From Phocoenobacter uteri (lineage in GTDB: Bacteria; Pseudomonadota; Gammaproteobacteria; Enterobacterales; Pasteurellaceae): a DNA stretch of 64,000 nucleotides. Below, piece after piece: positions 1 through 8,367 of the stretch; position 1 is the first letter of the stretch, and each line of letters begins with the position of its first letter. The position numbers and the translations under genes are program-made. The notes under the pieces were generated by a model. That model saw nothing but the letters and a program-made list of their open reading frames with translations, ran no database searches and had not been told where the DNA came from. The stretch is taken from positions 1,860,001-1,924,000 of the forward strand of contig NZ_UGTA01000001.1 of assembly GCF_900454895.1 (NCBI RefSeq). Reading direction: 5' to 3'.

Positions 1-11
1 TAATTTTATGA

Positions 12-40
12 TTGACAGTATTTTATTTTTTATTTAAAAA
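12..40 (+). promoter_or_regulatory. Candidate ilvE promoter
   Basis: A perfect -35 hexamer TTGACA at 12-17 is followed after 17 bp by TAAAAA at 35-40, a 4/6 match to the -10 consensus. A second possible -10, TATAAT, lies at 75-80 but has no good -35. The ribosome site AAGGA (86-90) sits 8 nt before the ilvE ATG. No leader peptide or attenuator is visible, although the window begins only 98 bp upstream. Confidence 0.35.
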
Positions 41-98
41 GAAAAAGCACAAAAAATAATAACAGTGCGAATACTATAATAAAAAAAGGAAACACAAC

Positions 99-1112
99 AT
101 GAAAAATTTAGATTGGAACAATTTAGGTCTTGAATATATCAAAACCGATTTTCGTTTTGTTGCTCGCTTCAAAGAAGGGCAATGGGAATCTGGTCAGCTT
201 GTTGAAGATAATCAACTAACAATGAGTGAAGCCTCGCCAGCATTACATTATGGGCAACAATGTTTTGAGGGATTAAAAGCCTATCGCTGTAAAGATGGCT
301 CTATCAATTTATTCCGTCCTGATGAAAATGCAAAACGATTACAGCGTTCTTGTGAGCGTCTTTTGATGCCACCAGTTCCAGAGGATTTGTTTATTGAGGC
401 TTGTAAGCAGGTAGTGAAAGCAAATGAAGCGTGGCTTGGGCCTTATGGCTCAGGTGCAACGCTTTATCTTCGTCCCTTTGTGATTGGTGTTGGTGATAAT
501 CTTGGTATCAACCCTGCCAAAGAATACATTTTTTGCGTTTTTTGTACCCCTGTTGGCTCTTATGTGAAAGGGGGCTTAAAACCGACCAATTTCTTAATTT
601 CAGACTATGACCGTGCTGCACCGCAAGGTACAGGGGCGGCAAAAGTCGGTGGAAACTACGCAGCCAGTTTATTGCCAGCAAAATTAGCCAAACAACGTCA
701 ATTTGCGGATTGTATCTATCTTGATCCTGCCACGCATACCAAAATTGAAGAAGTGGGAGCTGCCAACTTTTTTGCGATTACCCACGATAATTGTTTTGTC
801 ACCCCAGCTTCGCCATCAATTTTGCCGAGTATCACAAAATATTCATTACTCTACTTAGCCAAAGAGCGTTTAGGCTTAGAAGCAATTGAAGGTGACATTT
901 ATATTGATCAATTAGATCGATATAAAGAAGCGGGGGCTTGTGGTACAGCACTTGTGATTACACCAATTGGTGGAATTCAATATAAAGATAATTTTCACGT
1001 CTTTTTCAGTGAATCCGAAGTCGGCGAAATCACAAAAAAACTGTATAACGAGTTAGTGGGTATCCAATTTGGCGATGTGCCTGCACCAGAAAATTGGATC
1101 GTAAAAATATAA
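99..1112 (+). CDS. ilvE: Branched-chain amino acid aminotransferase IlvE (subgroup II)
   Basis: This PLP-dependent class IV aminotransferase makes the last step of leucine, isoleucine and valine synthesis and the first step of their breakdown, using glutamate/2-oxoglutarate in the cytoplasm. It has 337 residues. The catalytic lysine should be Lys182, in GTGAAKVGGNYAAS, and the early EASPALHYGQQCFEGLKAY block (about 44-62) is typical of the longer subgroup II enzymes shared with eukaryotes rather than the E. coli type. The ATG at 99 has a good AAGGA ribosome site. The gene stands alone, with a terminator directly downstream and no other ilv genes in view. Confidence 0.95.
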   Translation: MKNLDWNNLGLEYIKTDFRFVARFKEGQWESGQLVEDNQLTMSEASPALHYGQQCFEGLKAYRCKDGSINLFRPDENAKRLQRSCERLLMPPVPEDLFIEACKQVVKANEAWLGPYGSGATLYLRPFVIGVGDNLGINPAKEYIFCVFCTPVGSYVKGGLKPTNFLISDYDRAAPQGTGAAKVGGNYAASLLPAKLAKQRQFADCIYLDPATHTKIEEVGAANFFAITHDNCFVTPASPSILPSITKYSLLYLAKERLGLEAIEGDIYIDQLDRYKEAGACGTALVITPIGGIQYKDNFHVFFSESEVGEITKKLYNELVGIQFGDVPAPENWIVKI

Positions 1113-1131
1113 ACAATGTATATTTTCATCG

Positions 1132-1165
1132 ACCTGCATTGTTTAACCACTTTGCAGGTTTTTTT
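1132..1165 (+). terminator. Terminator after ilvE
   Basis: A 7-bp perfect stem, ACCTGCA (1132-1138) with TGCAGGT (1153-1159), leads into a run of seven T (1159-1165). An overlapping AACAATG/CATTGTT pairing could form an alternative hairpin just upstream. Confidence 0.75.
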
Positions 1166-1207
1166 GTACAAAAATAAGATTATTTAAAATAACAGGAAGT
1201 ACACACT

Positions 1208-2308
1208 ATGACACAACAAATTTCTATTCCCAATGAGGAAATAACCACAGATTCACTGACCGCGACGCAACATATTAAAGATTTTTTATATAAATTATTA
1301 TTTGGTATGGCACAGGCGGTCGTGATTGCACTTTCACCCAATGCTATTCTTGGTACAGCGTTAAAGCCTTTTGTGCATATTCCCTCCATCGCCGTATTTA
1401 TGGACGCGTTGGTGGTAATGCAAGGGTTGGTTTCATTTATTACGGGGATTTTAGTCGCTCTTGCGTTTAAATTAAATCCGATGAAAGCCACCATTATCGG
1501 GGCTGCCGCCTTTGTCTCTTCGGGTGTATTAAAGCATACCGATAACGGTTTAATGCTTGTGGGGATTGGTGATCTGCTCAACGTCCTCATTTTTACGAGC
1601 CTTTCCGTGCTGATTACGCTGTGGTTAAAAGATCGCTTAGGTTCATTAACGATACTCATACAGCCTATTATCGCAGGGGCATTGGTGGGATTTTTGGGCT
1701 TAATGGCACTACCTTATATTGCTAGCGTAACTGTTGCTATTGGAAAAATGATCCTATATTTCACCCAATTACAGCCATTACTGATGAGCATTCTGATTGC
1801 TATTTCATTTGCCGTCTTGATTATTTCACCCATTTCAACGGTCGCGATTAGTTTGATTATTAGCTTATCAGGGCTAGCTTCAGGTGCGGCTAATTTAGGC
1901 GTCACAAGCACCGCTGCCGTGCTAGTGATTGGCTCGTTATACGCTAGAAATAAATCCGGCGTTGCCTTAGCGGTATTTTTAGGGGCGATGAAAATGATGA
2001 TCCCAAATTTATTCAAAGCACCGATTATGTATGTCGCTTTGATATCCAATGCCATTATTGTTGGGGTGACCGCTTACTCATTCCATATCACCGGCACGCC
2101 AATTAGTGCAGGATTTGGTCTTGCGGGAATGATTGGACCTATTGAAGCCTATAACCAAGCAATCAATGCTGGGCTAGATATGCCACTGACCAGAGTTTTA
2201 CTCAGTTATGCCGTTATCCCGTTCTTAGGTGCGTTCATTGTGCATTTGATTTGTTGTAAAACGGTCAAAGGATACAGTGCAAAAATTTACCGTTTTGAAC
2301 ATCAATAA
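1208..2308 (+). CDS. PTS-type transporter subunit IIC family membrane protein (PTS_EIIC_2-like)
   Basis: This 366-residue protein is almost entirely hydrophobic, with roughly nine to ten membrane segments from about residue 28 to 355 and a short charged N-terminus. Its FKLNPMKATIIGAAAFVSSG and SAGFGLAGMIGPIEAYN blocks resemble the family I know as 'PTS transporter subunit IIC' (Pfam PTS_EIIC_2). In that family the sugar-phosphorylating IIA and IIB partners are often absent and the substrate is unknown. No IIA or IIB domain is fused or adjacent here. The gene is monocistronic between two terminators. The ATG at 1208 follows AGGAAG (1194-1199). Family placement is fairly secure; function is not known. 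Confidence 0.75.
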   Translation: MTQQISIPNEEITTDSLTATQHIKDFLYKLLFGMAQAVVIALSPNAILGTALKPFVHIPSIAVFMDALVVMQGLVSFITGILVALAFKLNPMKATIIGAAAFVSSGVLKHTDNGLMLVGIGDLLNVLIFTSLSVLITLWLKDRLGSLTILIQPIIAGALVGFLGLMALPYIASVTVAIGKMILYFTQLQPLLMSILIAISFAVLIISPISTVAISLIISLSGLASGAANLGVTSTAAVLVIGSLYARNKSGVALAVFLGAMKMMIPNLFKAPIMYVALISNAIIVGVTAYSFHITGTPISAGFGLAGMIGPIEAYNQAINAGLDMPLTRVLLSYAVIPFLGAFIVHLICCKTVKGYSAKIYRFEHQ

Positions 2309-2320
2309 GCTATTTATAAA

Positions 2321-2355
2321 AAACCCTCTAACAATTCTTAGAGGGTTTCTTTTTT
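2321..2355 (+). terminator. Terminator between the IIC gene and hprA
   Basis: A perfect 10-bp stem, AAACCCTCTA (2321-2330) with TAGAGGGTTT (2339-2348), is followed by a T-rich tail to 2355. It lies between convergent genes and chiefly serves the upstream plus-strand gene. Confidence 0.88.
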
Positions 2356-2384
2356 GCAAAAATGTAAAAAAATATGACCGCTTA
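2353..2384 (-). repeat. Apl-type DNA uptake sequence overlapping the hprA stop codon
   Basis: On the minus strand the core TAAGCGGTC is followed by an AT tract and ends in TTTGCAAA. The first three bases of the core (2384-2382) are the TAA stop codon of the hprA-like gene. The same arrangement recurs at tyrS (29796). Confidence 0.8.
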
Positions 2385-3338
2385 TTGGTGCTGTGCTAAC
2401 TCTTTCACAAAATCTTCAATATTTTGAGCCACTTTATCACACAGTGTTGTTACTGCTGACTCACTTGCCCAAGCAACGTGTGGGGTAATCAATAAATTCG
2501 GTAAACGTTTAGCGGCTTGCATTAACGGATTATCAATTTGTGGCGGTTCTTGGATCATCACATCAATCCCTGCTCCTGCGATTTGTCCGGTTTCTAAGGC
2601 ATTGAGTAACGCCATTTCATCAACCAATGGACCACGCCCCGTGTTGATTAAAATCGCATTTGGTTTCATTAAGGCTAAGGTTTCAGCGTTAATCAGATTT
2701 TGAGTATTTTCTGTTAAAGGACAATGCAAGGTCACAATGTCAGCCTCTTTTAACACCGTTTCAAAAGGGGTATAACCTTCTCGGATGATGGTTGCACCTT
2801 TATGTTCCGCATAAAGCACCTTCATTCCTAACAGTTGTGCTAAACGCCCGACTTCTGTACCCAAACAGCCTTTACCAAAAATCCCAATGGTTGAGCTACG
2901 AATATCGCTAATCGGAAAATCGGCATAATAGAATTGTCCACAGGTTGCCCAACGATCTGTTAACACTTGATCTTTATGATAAGCAATCAGCTGATGTTTC
3001 AATGAAAATATCATACCAAGCACGTGTTCAGGCACGGTAACACTGGAATAGCCCGTCACATTTTTCACTGCAATGCCTAATTCTTTTGCTGCCACTAAAT
3101 CCACGTTATTGGTGCCAGTTGCGGTAATTGCAATCAATTTTAATTTTGGTAAGTTCGCCATTACTTCACGAGTAAAATTGATTTTACTCATAATCACAAT
3201 ATCCGCCTCTTTGGCTCGCTCGTGAACTTGATCAGCTGTGGTATGGGTGTATTCTGTCCAATGATGTGGAAAAGTAGGACGAGGAATGTGATGTGTGCTT
3301 GGTATCGCAAAACTTTCTAAAAACACAATATTTAACAT
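2382..3338 (-). CDS. hprA: D-2-hydroxyacid dehydrogenase (glycerate/hydroxypyruvate reductase-like)
   Basis: This NAD-dependent D-isomer-specific 2-hydroxyacid dehydrogenase has 318 residues. The Rossmann motif GKGCLG lies at 155-160. The expected catalytic residues are Arg235 (INTGRG), Glu264 (QEPP) and His287 (TPHVAW). It closely resembles the protein annotated as glycerate dehydrogenase in H. influenzae, which from memory also lies near kdsA, sirB1 and prmC. The exact substrate (hydroxypyruvate, glyoxylate or another 2-keto acid) cannot be read from sequence, so the symbol is tentative. AGGAG lies 9 nt before the ATG at 3338. The stop codon lies inside an uptake sequence. Confidence 0.85.
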   Translation of the reverse strand: MLNIVFLESFAIPSTHHIPRPTFPHHWTEYTHTTADQVHERAKEADIVIMSKINFTREVMANLPKLKLIAITATGTNNVDLVAAKELGIAVKNVTGYSSVTVPEHVLGMIFSLKHQLIAYHKDQVLTDRWATCGQFYYADFPISDIRSSTIGIFGKGCLGTEVGRLAQLLGMKVLYAEHKGATIIREGYTPFETVLKEADIVTLHCPLTENTQNLINAETLALMKPNAILINTGRGPLVDEMALLNALETGQIAGAGIDVMIQEPPQIDNPLMQAAKRLPNLLITPHVAWASESAVTTLCDKVAQNIEDFVKELAQHQ

Positions 3339-3375
3339 TGAAATTCTCCTGTTCGGTTAGATGATTTCAATTATA

Positions 3376-3403
3376 AAAGGCTTGTTCGATTGAGCAAGCC
3401 TTT
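3376..3403 (-). terminator. Hairpin after the rhodanese gene
   Basis: A perfect 9-bp stem, AAAGGCTTG (3376-3384) with CAAGCCTTT (3395-3403), lies 55 bp downstream of the rhodanese stop codon on the minus strand. The U-tract is short, giving a moderate terminator. Confidence 0.55.
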
Positions 3404-3457
3404 GATGATAAAAATGTGACGTAACATTAATTTTATAATAATTCGATTTTATTATGA

Positions 3458-3982
3458 TTATTTATTCCACGGCATTTTTTGGAGTAACATTGCCATTCCA
3501 CATTTTCCCGTTACACCGGCAAAAACCAAGCCACAGCCTAAGAAAAGTGTTAATAATGTCCCCAACGTAGAACCAAAACCAATCAATGAAAATAAGATAT
3601 TCAATGAACCCGCAGCGGTTAAAACTTGGCGCATTATTGGCATTTTGCCTTTGGCTTGCTCACGAATCAATGGCAATTCTGCTTTCTCCCAAGCCTCAAT
3701 ACCACCTGTTAGGTTATAAATATCCGCATCAGGAAATTGTTGCATCGCTTTTTCCGTCGCCATCTCGCCACGTTTACCTTTTAGGCATTGAAAAACAATT
3801 TTACGCTTTTCATTCGCAAGATGAGGAAGTTGCTCATCAAGACGGCTTAGAGGCATAAAAGTCGCTTGTGGAATACGCCATTCACTAAATTCATTCGCTT
3901 CACGCACATCAACTAAGATCGCTTCTTGATTTGCTAACCACTGTTGTAATTGTGTTGCTTCAATTGTTTTTACATTACTCAT
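3458..3982 (-). CDS. Membrane-anchored rhodanese (rhodanese + DUF2892)
   Basis: An N-terminal rhodanese domain (about residues 8-115) carries the active-site loop FQCLKGKR, with the sulfur-accepting cysteine at Cys66. The C-terminal third has two hydrophobic segments (about 125-168) of the DUF2892 type, giving the same architecture as E. coli YgaP. It probably transfers sulfane sulfur at the inner-membrane face; the physiological acceptor is unknown. It has 174 residues. AAGGAG precedes the ATG at 3982. It lies between kdsA and the hprA-like gene in the same orientation, with a hairpin on each side, so it is probably its own transcription unit. Confidence 0.85.
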   Translation of the reverse strand: MSNVKTIEATQLQQWLANQEAILVDVREANEFSEWRIPQATFMPLSRLDEQLPHLANEKRKIVFQCLKGKRGEMATEKAMQQFPDADIYNLTGGIEAWEKAELPLIREQAKGKMPIMRQVLTAAGSLNILFSLIGFGSTLGTLLTLFLGCGLVFAGVTGKCGMAMLLQKMPWNK

Positions 3983-4008
3983 TTTTGCTCCTTAGTTTAT
4001 AAATATAG

Positions 4009-4046
4009 CGGTATGATTTTTTCAACTTTTTGCAAAAATCATACCG
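4009..4046 (-). terminator. kdsA terminator made from an uptake sequence and its complement
   Basis: A perfect 13-bp inverted repeat, CGGTATGATTTTT (4009-4021) with AAAAATCATACCG (4034-4046), lies 9 bp past the kdsA stop codon. The plus strand reads as an imperfect uptake sequence (AGCGGTATGATTTTT ... TTTGCAAAAA). The inverted arm provides the hairpin. Confidence 0.7.
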
Positions 4047-4054
4047 TGTAGAGA

Positions 4055-4909
4055 TTAGTTTGAGGTATCTAATTCAGGGAAAGATTTTACCAAATCGTCA
4101 ATCGCTTTCATTTGAGCAACAAACGGCTCTAATGCGGAAAGTGGTAACGCAGATGGACCGTCACATTTTGCTTGATTTGGGTTAGGATGGGCTTCTAGGA
4201 ATAATCCTGCTAACCCAATCGCCATTCCTGAGCGTGCAAGTTCGGTTACTTGATCACGACGACCACCAGAGGCTGCACCAAATGGGTCACGGCATTGTAA
4301 TGAGTGGGTTACGTCAAAGATAACAGGTGCACCTTGTGAGGCCTTTTTCATAATGCCAAAACCTAACATATCTACCACTAAGTTATCGTAACCAAAGTTT
4401 GCACCACGATCGCATAAAATCACTTTATCATTGCCACATTCTGCGATTTTTTCCACGATATTCCCCATTTGTCCAGGACTTAAAAATTGTGGTTTTTTCA
4501 CATTGATAATCGCCCCAGTGCGAGCCATTGCTTCCACTAAATCTGTTTGGCGAGCTAAGAAAGCAGGAAGTTGAATAATATCCACAACTTCAGCAACAGG
4601 CTGACATTGATAAATTTCGTGTACATCTGTGATGATTTTCACACCAAAAGTGTCTTTCAATTCTTGGAAGATTTTTAAGCCTTCGTCCATACCCGGTCCA
4701 CGATAAGAGTGGATTGACGAGCGGTTTGCTTTATCAAATGACGCTTTGAAAACGTAAGGCACGTTTAACTTTTGGGTGACTTCAACATATTTTTCACAGG
4801 TTGCCATTGCCATATCACGGCTTTCTAATACATTCATTCCACCGAATAACACAAAAGGTTTGTCGTTACCGATTTGGATATTATCGAGTTGGATTACTTT
4901 GTTTTTCAT
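4055..4909 (-). CDS. kdsA: 3-deoxy-D-manno-octulosonate-8-phosphate synthase
   Basis: KdsA condenses phosphoenolpyruvate with arabinose-5-phosphate to give KDO-8-phosphate for the inner core of lipopolysaccharide, in the cytoplasm. At 284 residues it has the usual length. Family blocks seen include FKASFDKANRSS, GPGMDEGL, VKKPQFLSPGQM, CDRGANFGYDNLVVDM and DVTHSLQ. Its N-terminus MKNKVIQLDNIQIGNDKPFVLFGG is the standard one. AAGGAAT lies before the ATG. The gene follows the SirB1-type gene by 26 bp on the same strand, so the two are probably co-transcribed, ending at the uptake-sequence hairpin downstream. Confidence 0.97.
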   Translation of the reverse strand: MKNKVIQLDNIQIGNDKPFVLFGGMNVLESRDMAMATCEKYVEVTQKLNVPYVFKASFDKANRSSIHSYRGPGMDEGLKIFQELKDTFGVKIITDVHEIYQCQPVAEVVDIIQLPAFLARQTDLVEAMARTGAIINVKKPQFLSPGQMGNIVEKIAECGNDKVILCDRGANFGYDNLVVDMLGFGIMKKASQGAPVIFDVTHSLQCRDPFGAASGGRRDQVTELARSGMAIGLAGLFLEAHPNPNQAKCDGPSALPLSALEPFVAQMKAIDDLVKSFPELDTSN

Positions 4910-4935
4910 AAAAATTCCTTAAAGTTAGGTAAATG

Positions 4936-5763
4936 TTAGTGTACTTTATGATCGTACGTTTGACTTAATAATGTCGGCATTTCAAGTTTGAGCATCAATG
5001 CTGAAGGATCTTCTGGGCATTGCTCAATAAAATAATTGAGATCTTTAGCAGCAGCATCAAAGCAGTCTAAACTGGCTAACACCATACCACGATCTCGAAT
5101 TTCGTAAGGATCATCAGGGGTGAAAATAAGACGATATTCAATCAGTTTTAATGCTTTTTCATATTGCCCCTCACGAGTCAGAGCCATTTTAGTGACGGTT
5201 TCTAAACGCTCTAACAGTTCATTGAGTTCCGCAATTTTAGTAAATTCAACGGATAAGGTCGTTTCAAAACCAAACTCGCCCTCTAACCATTTTTCTAATT
5301 GAGAAAAAGAGAGGAATTGTCCGTCCCAAGGATTGATAAAGCGAGTAGTATGTTCGCCTTTATCACTGATAAAATCAGCTCGTAGCACCAATTGTGTTGG
5401 AAAATTAACAGGATAAATGGGTAAGTCTAGGGCAGCAGCTAAATAAAGCACAACAGCCCCTAATGAAACAGGCATTCCTTGTTTGCTTTGCAATACTTTG
5501 TTGATAAGCAGATTATCATAATAAAAATATTCTTGATGATCGCAATAGAATCCCCACATACTATACACTAGCTCTAACAATTGATTGATACGTTGTTCGT
5601 GCGTTTCACCATTCACCAGATATCTTGCTTTTTTGACGAGGGCGGACATCTGTCCAAACACTTGTGGCTCAGTCAGATCATCTTCAATCATTATTGTGAT
5701 TCTCACTAGCTCTTTGTAGAGAAATTGCTTTAATTCTTTTTGCTGTTTTGTCTGTTTATTCAT
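4936..5763 (-). CDS. sirB1: SirB1 family protein (transglutaminase-like fold + TPR-like tail)
   Basis: This 275-residue protein has an N-terminal transglutaminase-like region containing SKQGMPVSLGAVVLYLAAALDLPIYPVNFPTQ (about 93-124, conserved in the family). The C-terminal helical part has tetratricopeptide-like repeats (about 190-265: REGQYEKALKLIEYRL ... PDDPYEIRDRGMVLASL). SirB1/YchA proteins are usually found beside prmC and kdsA, as here. Their biochemical role is not established and the old 'invasion regulator' name is probably misleading. The start is the ATG at 5763 with a weak AAAAGG upstream. A repeat element separates it from prmC. Confidence 0.85.
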   Translation of the reverse strand: MNKQTKQQKELKQFLYKELVRITIMIEDDLTEPQVFGQMSALVKKARYLVNGETHEQRINQLLELVYSMWGFYCDHQEYFYYDNLLINKVLQSKQGMPVSLGAVVLYLAAALDLPIYPVNFPTQLVLRADFISDKGEHTTRFINPWDGQFLSFSQLEKWLEGEFGFETTLSVEFTKIAELNELLERLETVTKMALTREGQYEKALKLIEYRLIFTPDDPYEIRDRGMVLASLDCFDAAAKDLNYFIEQCPEDPSALMLKLEMPTLLSQTYDHKVH

Positions 5764-5784
5764 TACCTTTTATACTCAATGAAT

Positions 5785-5912
5785 CGTAGGTGCGATATTC
5801 GCAGGCTTGCTTGCGTATATTCGCCCGTTGCTAGATATAAAATTATTCTAAAATATTTTATTCTGCACATTCGAGAGCATATACGCAAAGCACCTTTGCC
5901 AATGCTCCCCTA
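5785..5912. repeat. Two-hairpin (REP/BIME-like) intergenic repeat, copy 1
   Basis: The element begins with GTAGG and ends with CCCCTAC. The first hairpin (about 5788-5825) pairs GCGATAT with ATATtCGC around an inner CGCA/TGCG. The second (about 5873-5910) pairs GAGAGCAT with ATGCTC around GCAAAG/CTTTGC. It fills the gap between prmC and sirB1. The middle stretch GATATAAAATTATT is shared with copy 6 near 42300. Confidence 0.7.
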
Positions 5913-5930
5913 CAAAATTTTATACTGGTT

Positions 5931-6797
5931 TTACCTTAATATCGCCCAAGTAACGCGGTCATTATTGCCGTAATCTTTTTCTGTTTTTGGTTCGTGCCAC
6001 AAGCTATCTGAAAATAATTGTTGTACTTGTTCTGCCTGCTGCCAACCGTGTTCGAGGAACAATCCACCTTCTGATTTCAAATAAAGCGGTGCATTTTTGA
6101 TGATTTTTTGCAAATCGCTTAATCCTTGCTGTTCGGCAACTAAGGCTGAAAGCGGTTCAAATCGTACATCGCCCTGTGTGAGATTTTCATCTTGTTTATC
6201 AATATAAGGCGGATTACTTACAATAATATCAAAAGTATCATTTTGCAAACTATCAAACCAATCACTTTGTAAAAAACTCACCTGTGAAAAGCCTAAATTT
6301 TGGCGGTTTTGTTGTGCCAATTGTACTGCATTTAACGATTTATCAACACCGATAATTTGAGCCTTTTTCCCCAACTCACTTGCCAATGCTAAGGCGATAG
6401 CTCCAGTGCCTGTACCTAAATCTAAAATTTGCAAATTCTCACAAAAATCTAACCGCTTATAAGCAAAATCAAGGGCGACCTCAACGAGCCTTTCCGTATC
6501 AGGGCGAGGAATTAAGGTGGATGTTGCCACTTTTAGAGGTAATGACCAAAACTCTTTTTCCCCAATAATATACGCCATTGGTTCGCCTTGTAAACGGCGT
6601 TGCAGTAATTCGGCAAGTTGCTGTTGCTCTGCATTGGATAATTCGGTTTCTGCAAACGCAAAAATACTCGCTTTGGAACGCTTCGTCACAAATTGTAACA
6701 GTAAATTTGCATCCGTTTTAGGATTTAGATAAGGGTCAAACTGACAATTTTTTGCAAGTTCTGCCGTCGCACTATTCAGCCATTGGGTATAGTTCAT
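5931..6797 (-). CDS. prmC: Peptide chain release factor N5-glutamine methyltransferase
   Basis: PrmC (HemK) methylates the glutamine of the GGQ loop in release factors RF1 and RF2 using S-adenosylmethionine, which raises termination efficiency. It has 288 residues. The SAM-binding motif DLGTGTGAI lies at 126-134 and the catalytic NPPY signature at 195-198. An N-terminal helical release-factor-binding domain (about 1-85) precedes the Rossmann fold. prfA is not next to it within this window. The stop codon lies about 20 bp from the edge of a repeat element. Confidence 0.96.
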   Translation of the reverse strand: MNYTQWLNSATAELAKNCQFDPYLNPKTDANLLLQFVTKRSKASIFAFAETELSNAEQQQLAELLQRRLQGEPMAYIIGEKEFWSLPLKVATSTLIPRPDTERLVEVALDFAYKRLDFCENLQILDLGTGTGAIALALASELGKKAQIIGVDKSLNAVQLAQQNRQNLGFSQVSFLQSDWFDSLQNDTFDIIVSNPPYIDKQDENLTQGDVRFEPLSALVAEQQGLSDLQKIIKNAPLYLKSEGGLFLEHGWQQAEQVQQLFSDSLWHEPKTEKDYGNNDRVTWAILR

Positions 6798-6840
6798 CGT
6801 TATGTTTAGTTAAAAAAATAATGGAGGTATTGTATCAGAC

Positions 6841-6875
6841 AAAAAAGGTAGCACCTAAATTTATAGATGCTACCT
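6841..6875 (-). terminator. brnQ terminator
   Basis: On the minus strand AGGTAGCA (6875-6868) pairs with TGCTACCT (6853-6846), with an extra CTA/TAG pairing inside, and is followed by a run of T (6846-6841). It lies about 70 bp past the brnQ stop codon. Confidence 0.75.
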
Positions 6876-6946
6876 GTGAGTTTTCGGCTTTATGTGTTGT
6901 TATTTTTTAATTATTTGCCGATATGTTGTGTTTGCTCACGTTCAAA

Positions 6947-8239
6947 TTAAGCAGGTACTTTCTGTGTTTTTGAGATTGCAAAACCAATCACTGCACCTAC
7001 TACTGCAAATGGTAGCCATTCCATTGAGTACATTTTAAGCGGTAAGTTTGCCACTAAATCTGAACCCATTACAGATAAGATTGACACTACAGTTACTAAT
7101 ACGATTGGCACACCTCTTGCTAATCTTGATAACGGCATAACTAAGTTTACTAATAATACTAGCATTGCTGTCATTGAGATTGGGTAAAGGATCAATAACA
7201 CAGGGATTGATTTGCTGATTACCGCGTTTAATCCTTGGTTCGCTAATCCAAAACCGATTAAAGTAAATACGATTGCGTAAGTACGGTATGAGATTTTCTC
7301 AAATACACTGTGGAAATAAGATGCGGTTGCAACCACTAAACCGATTGATGTTGTTAAACACGCAAGGGTTACGATTAAACCAAGTAAGCTTCTACCTAAC
7401 TCGCCAAAGGCTTGCATTGCAGCATTGTTTAAGATGAACACACCTAAGTTTTGTCCTGAGTCTGCAACTTCACTGATCGTTTCTGCACTCAATGGCATTT
7501 TGTTACCGATCCAACCGATAGCGATATAGATGATACCTAATGCAACAGCGGCAATTGCACTCGCTGCGGTCGCTTGCTTAGTTAAACTTTCGCCTTTTCT
7601 CGCTTTAGCACGAATTGCATTCATTACCACAACTGAGAAAGCGAAGGCTGCTAATGCGTCCATTGTTTGATAACCTTCAAGGAAACCGTCAACTAATGGT
7701 GTTTTCATTGCAGTTGTTGTATGAACAGCTTCGCCACCCATCAACAAACTCATTGTTCTAAGCACTAACGCGATGATTGAAACTAAAAGCACTGGTGTTA
7801 AGATTGAACCAATGCGATCCACCATTTTGGTTGGATTTAAGCTCACCCATAATGTGATACCAAAATAAGCAAGGGTAAATAGAAATAATGAAACAGGATC
7901 AACTTCGCCAATAAATGGAATCACCGCCATATCAAACGCGGTCGCTGCTGTACGAGGAATCGCAAAGAATGGTCCGATTGTTAAGTAAATTGCCCCTAAA
8001 AGTAATAATGAGATCCAAGGGTGGATTTCTTCTAATGCTTTTTTATAACCACCTTTGTAATGTGTTGCCACAAGAATACCTAATAGTGGTAAGCCTACAC
8101 CTGTTACCACAAAACCAATGATCGCTGGCCAAAATGCCACGCCACTATCCAATCCCAATTTAGGTGGGAAAATTAAGTTACCTGCTCCAAAAAAGATAGC
8201 AAATAACATAAATCCCACAACAAATACATTCTTGTTCAT
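6947..8239 (-). CDS. brnQ: Branched-chain amino acid Na+ symporter BrnQ
   Basis: This inner-membrane LIVCS-family carrier imports leucine, isoleucine and valine with sodium. About twelve hydrophobic segments fill the protein. The N-terminal FFGAGNLIFPPKLG block is characteristic. I place the start at 8239 (MNKNVFVVGF, 430 residues) because GGAG lies 9 nt upstream of it. The frame stays open to 8293, but the added 18 residues (MNFLCYSDALTN...) have no ribosome site and precede the usual family N-terminus. It is separated from pdxY by several hairpins and ends at its own terminator. Confidence 0.93.
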   Translation of the reverse strand: MNKNVFVVGFMLFAIFFGAGNLIFPPKLGLDSGVAFWPAIIGFVVTGVGLPLLGILVATHYKGGYKKALEEIHPWISLLLLGAIYLTIGPFFAIPRTAATAFDMAVIPFIGEVDPVSLFLFTLAYFGITLWVSLNPTKMVDRIGSILTPVLLVSIIALVLRTMSLLMGGEAVHTTTAMKTPLVDGFLEGYQTMDALAAFAFSVVVMNAIRAKARKGESLTKQATAASAIAAVALGIIYIAIGWIGNKMPLSAETISEVADSGQNLGVFILNNAAMQAFGELGRSLLGLIVTLACLTTSIGLVVATASYFHSVFEKISYRTYAIVFTLIGFGLANQGLNAVISKSIPVLLILYPISMTAMLVLLVNLVMPLSRLARGVPIVLVTVVSILSVMGSDLVANLPLKMYSMEWLPFAVVGAVIGFAISKTQKVPA

Positions 8240-8367
8240 ATAAAACATCTCCGATAAATTAGTTAAGGCATCACTGTAACATAAAAAATTCACATTACTA
8301 AACCAAAATAATTTATCACATCAGATGAACAAAACAGGTTTTTTTATAAAAAAGAGGATTTAGTACA

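Noticed and set aside
1180..1659. A 159-codon minus-strand open frame over the IIC gene
   Set aside because: Antisense shadow of a well-supported membrane protein gene; no ribosome site or recognisable domain.
5740..5973. A 77-codon plus-strand open frame between sirB1 and prmC
   Set aside because: It spans repeat copy 1 and the antisense ends of both neighbours. No ribosome site or family resemblance.
8240..8293. Longer brnQ start at 8293
   Set aside because: The extra 18 residues lack a ribosome site and precede the conserved N-terminus. The internal ATG at 8239 has GGAG at good spacing.
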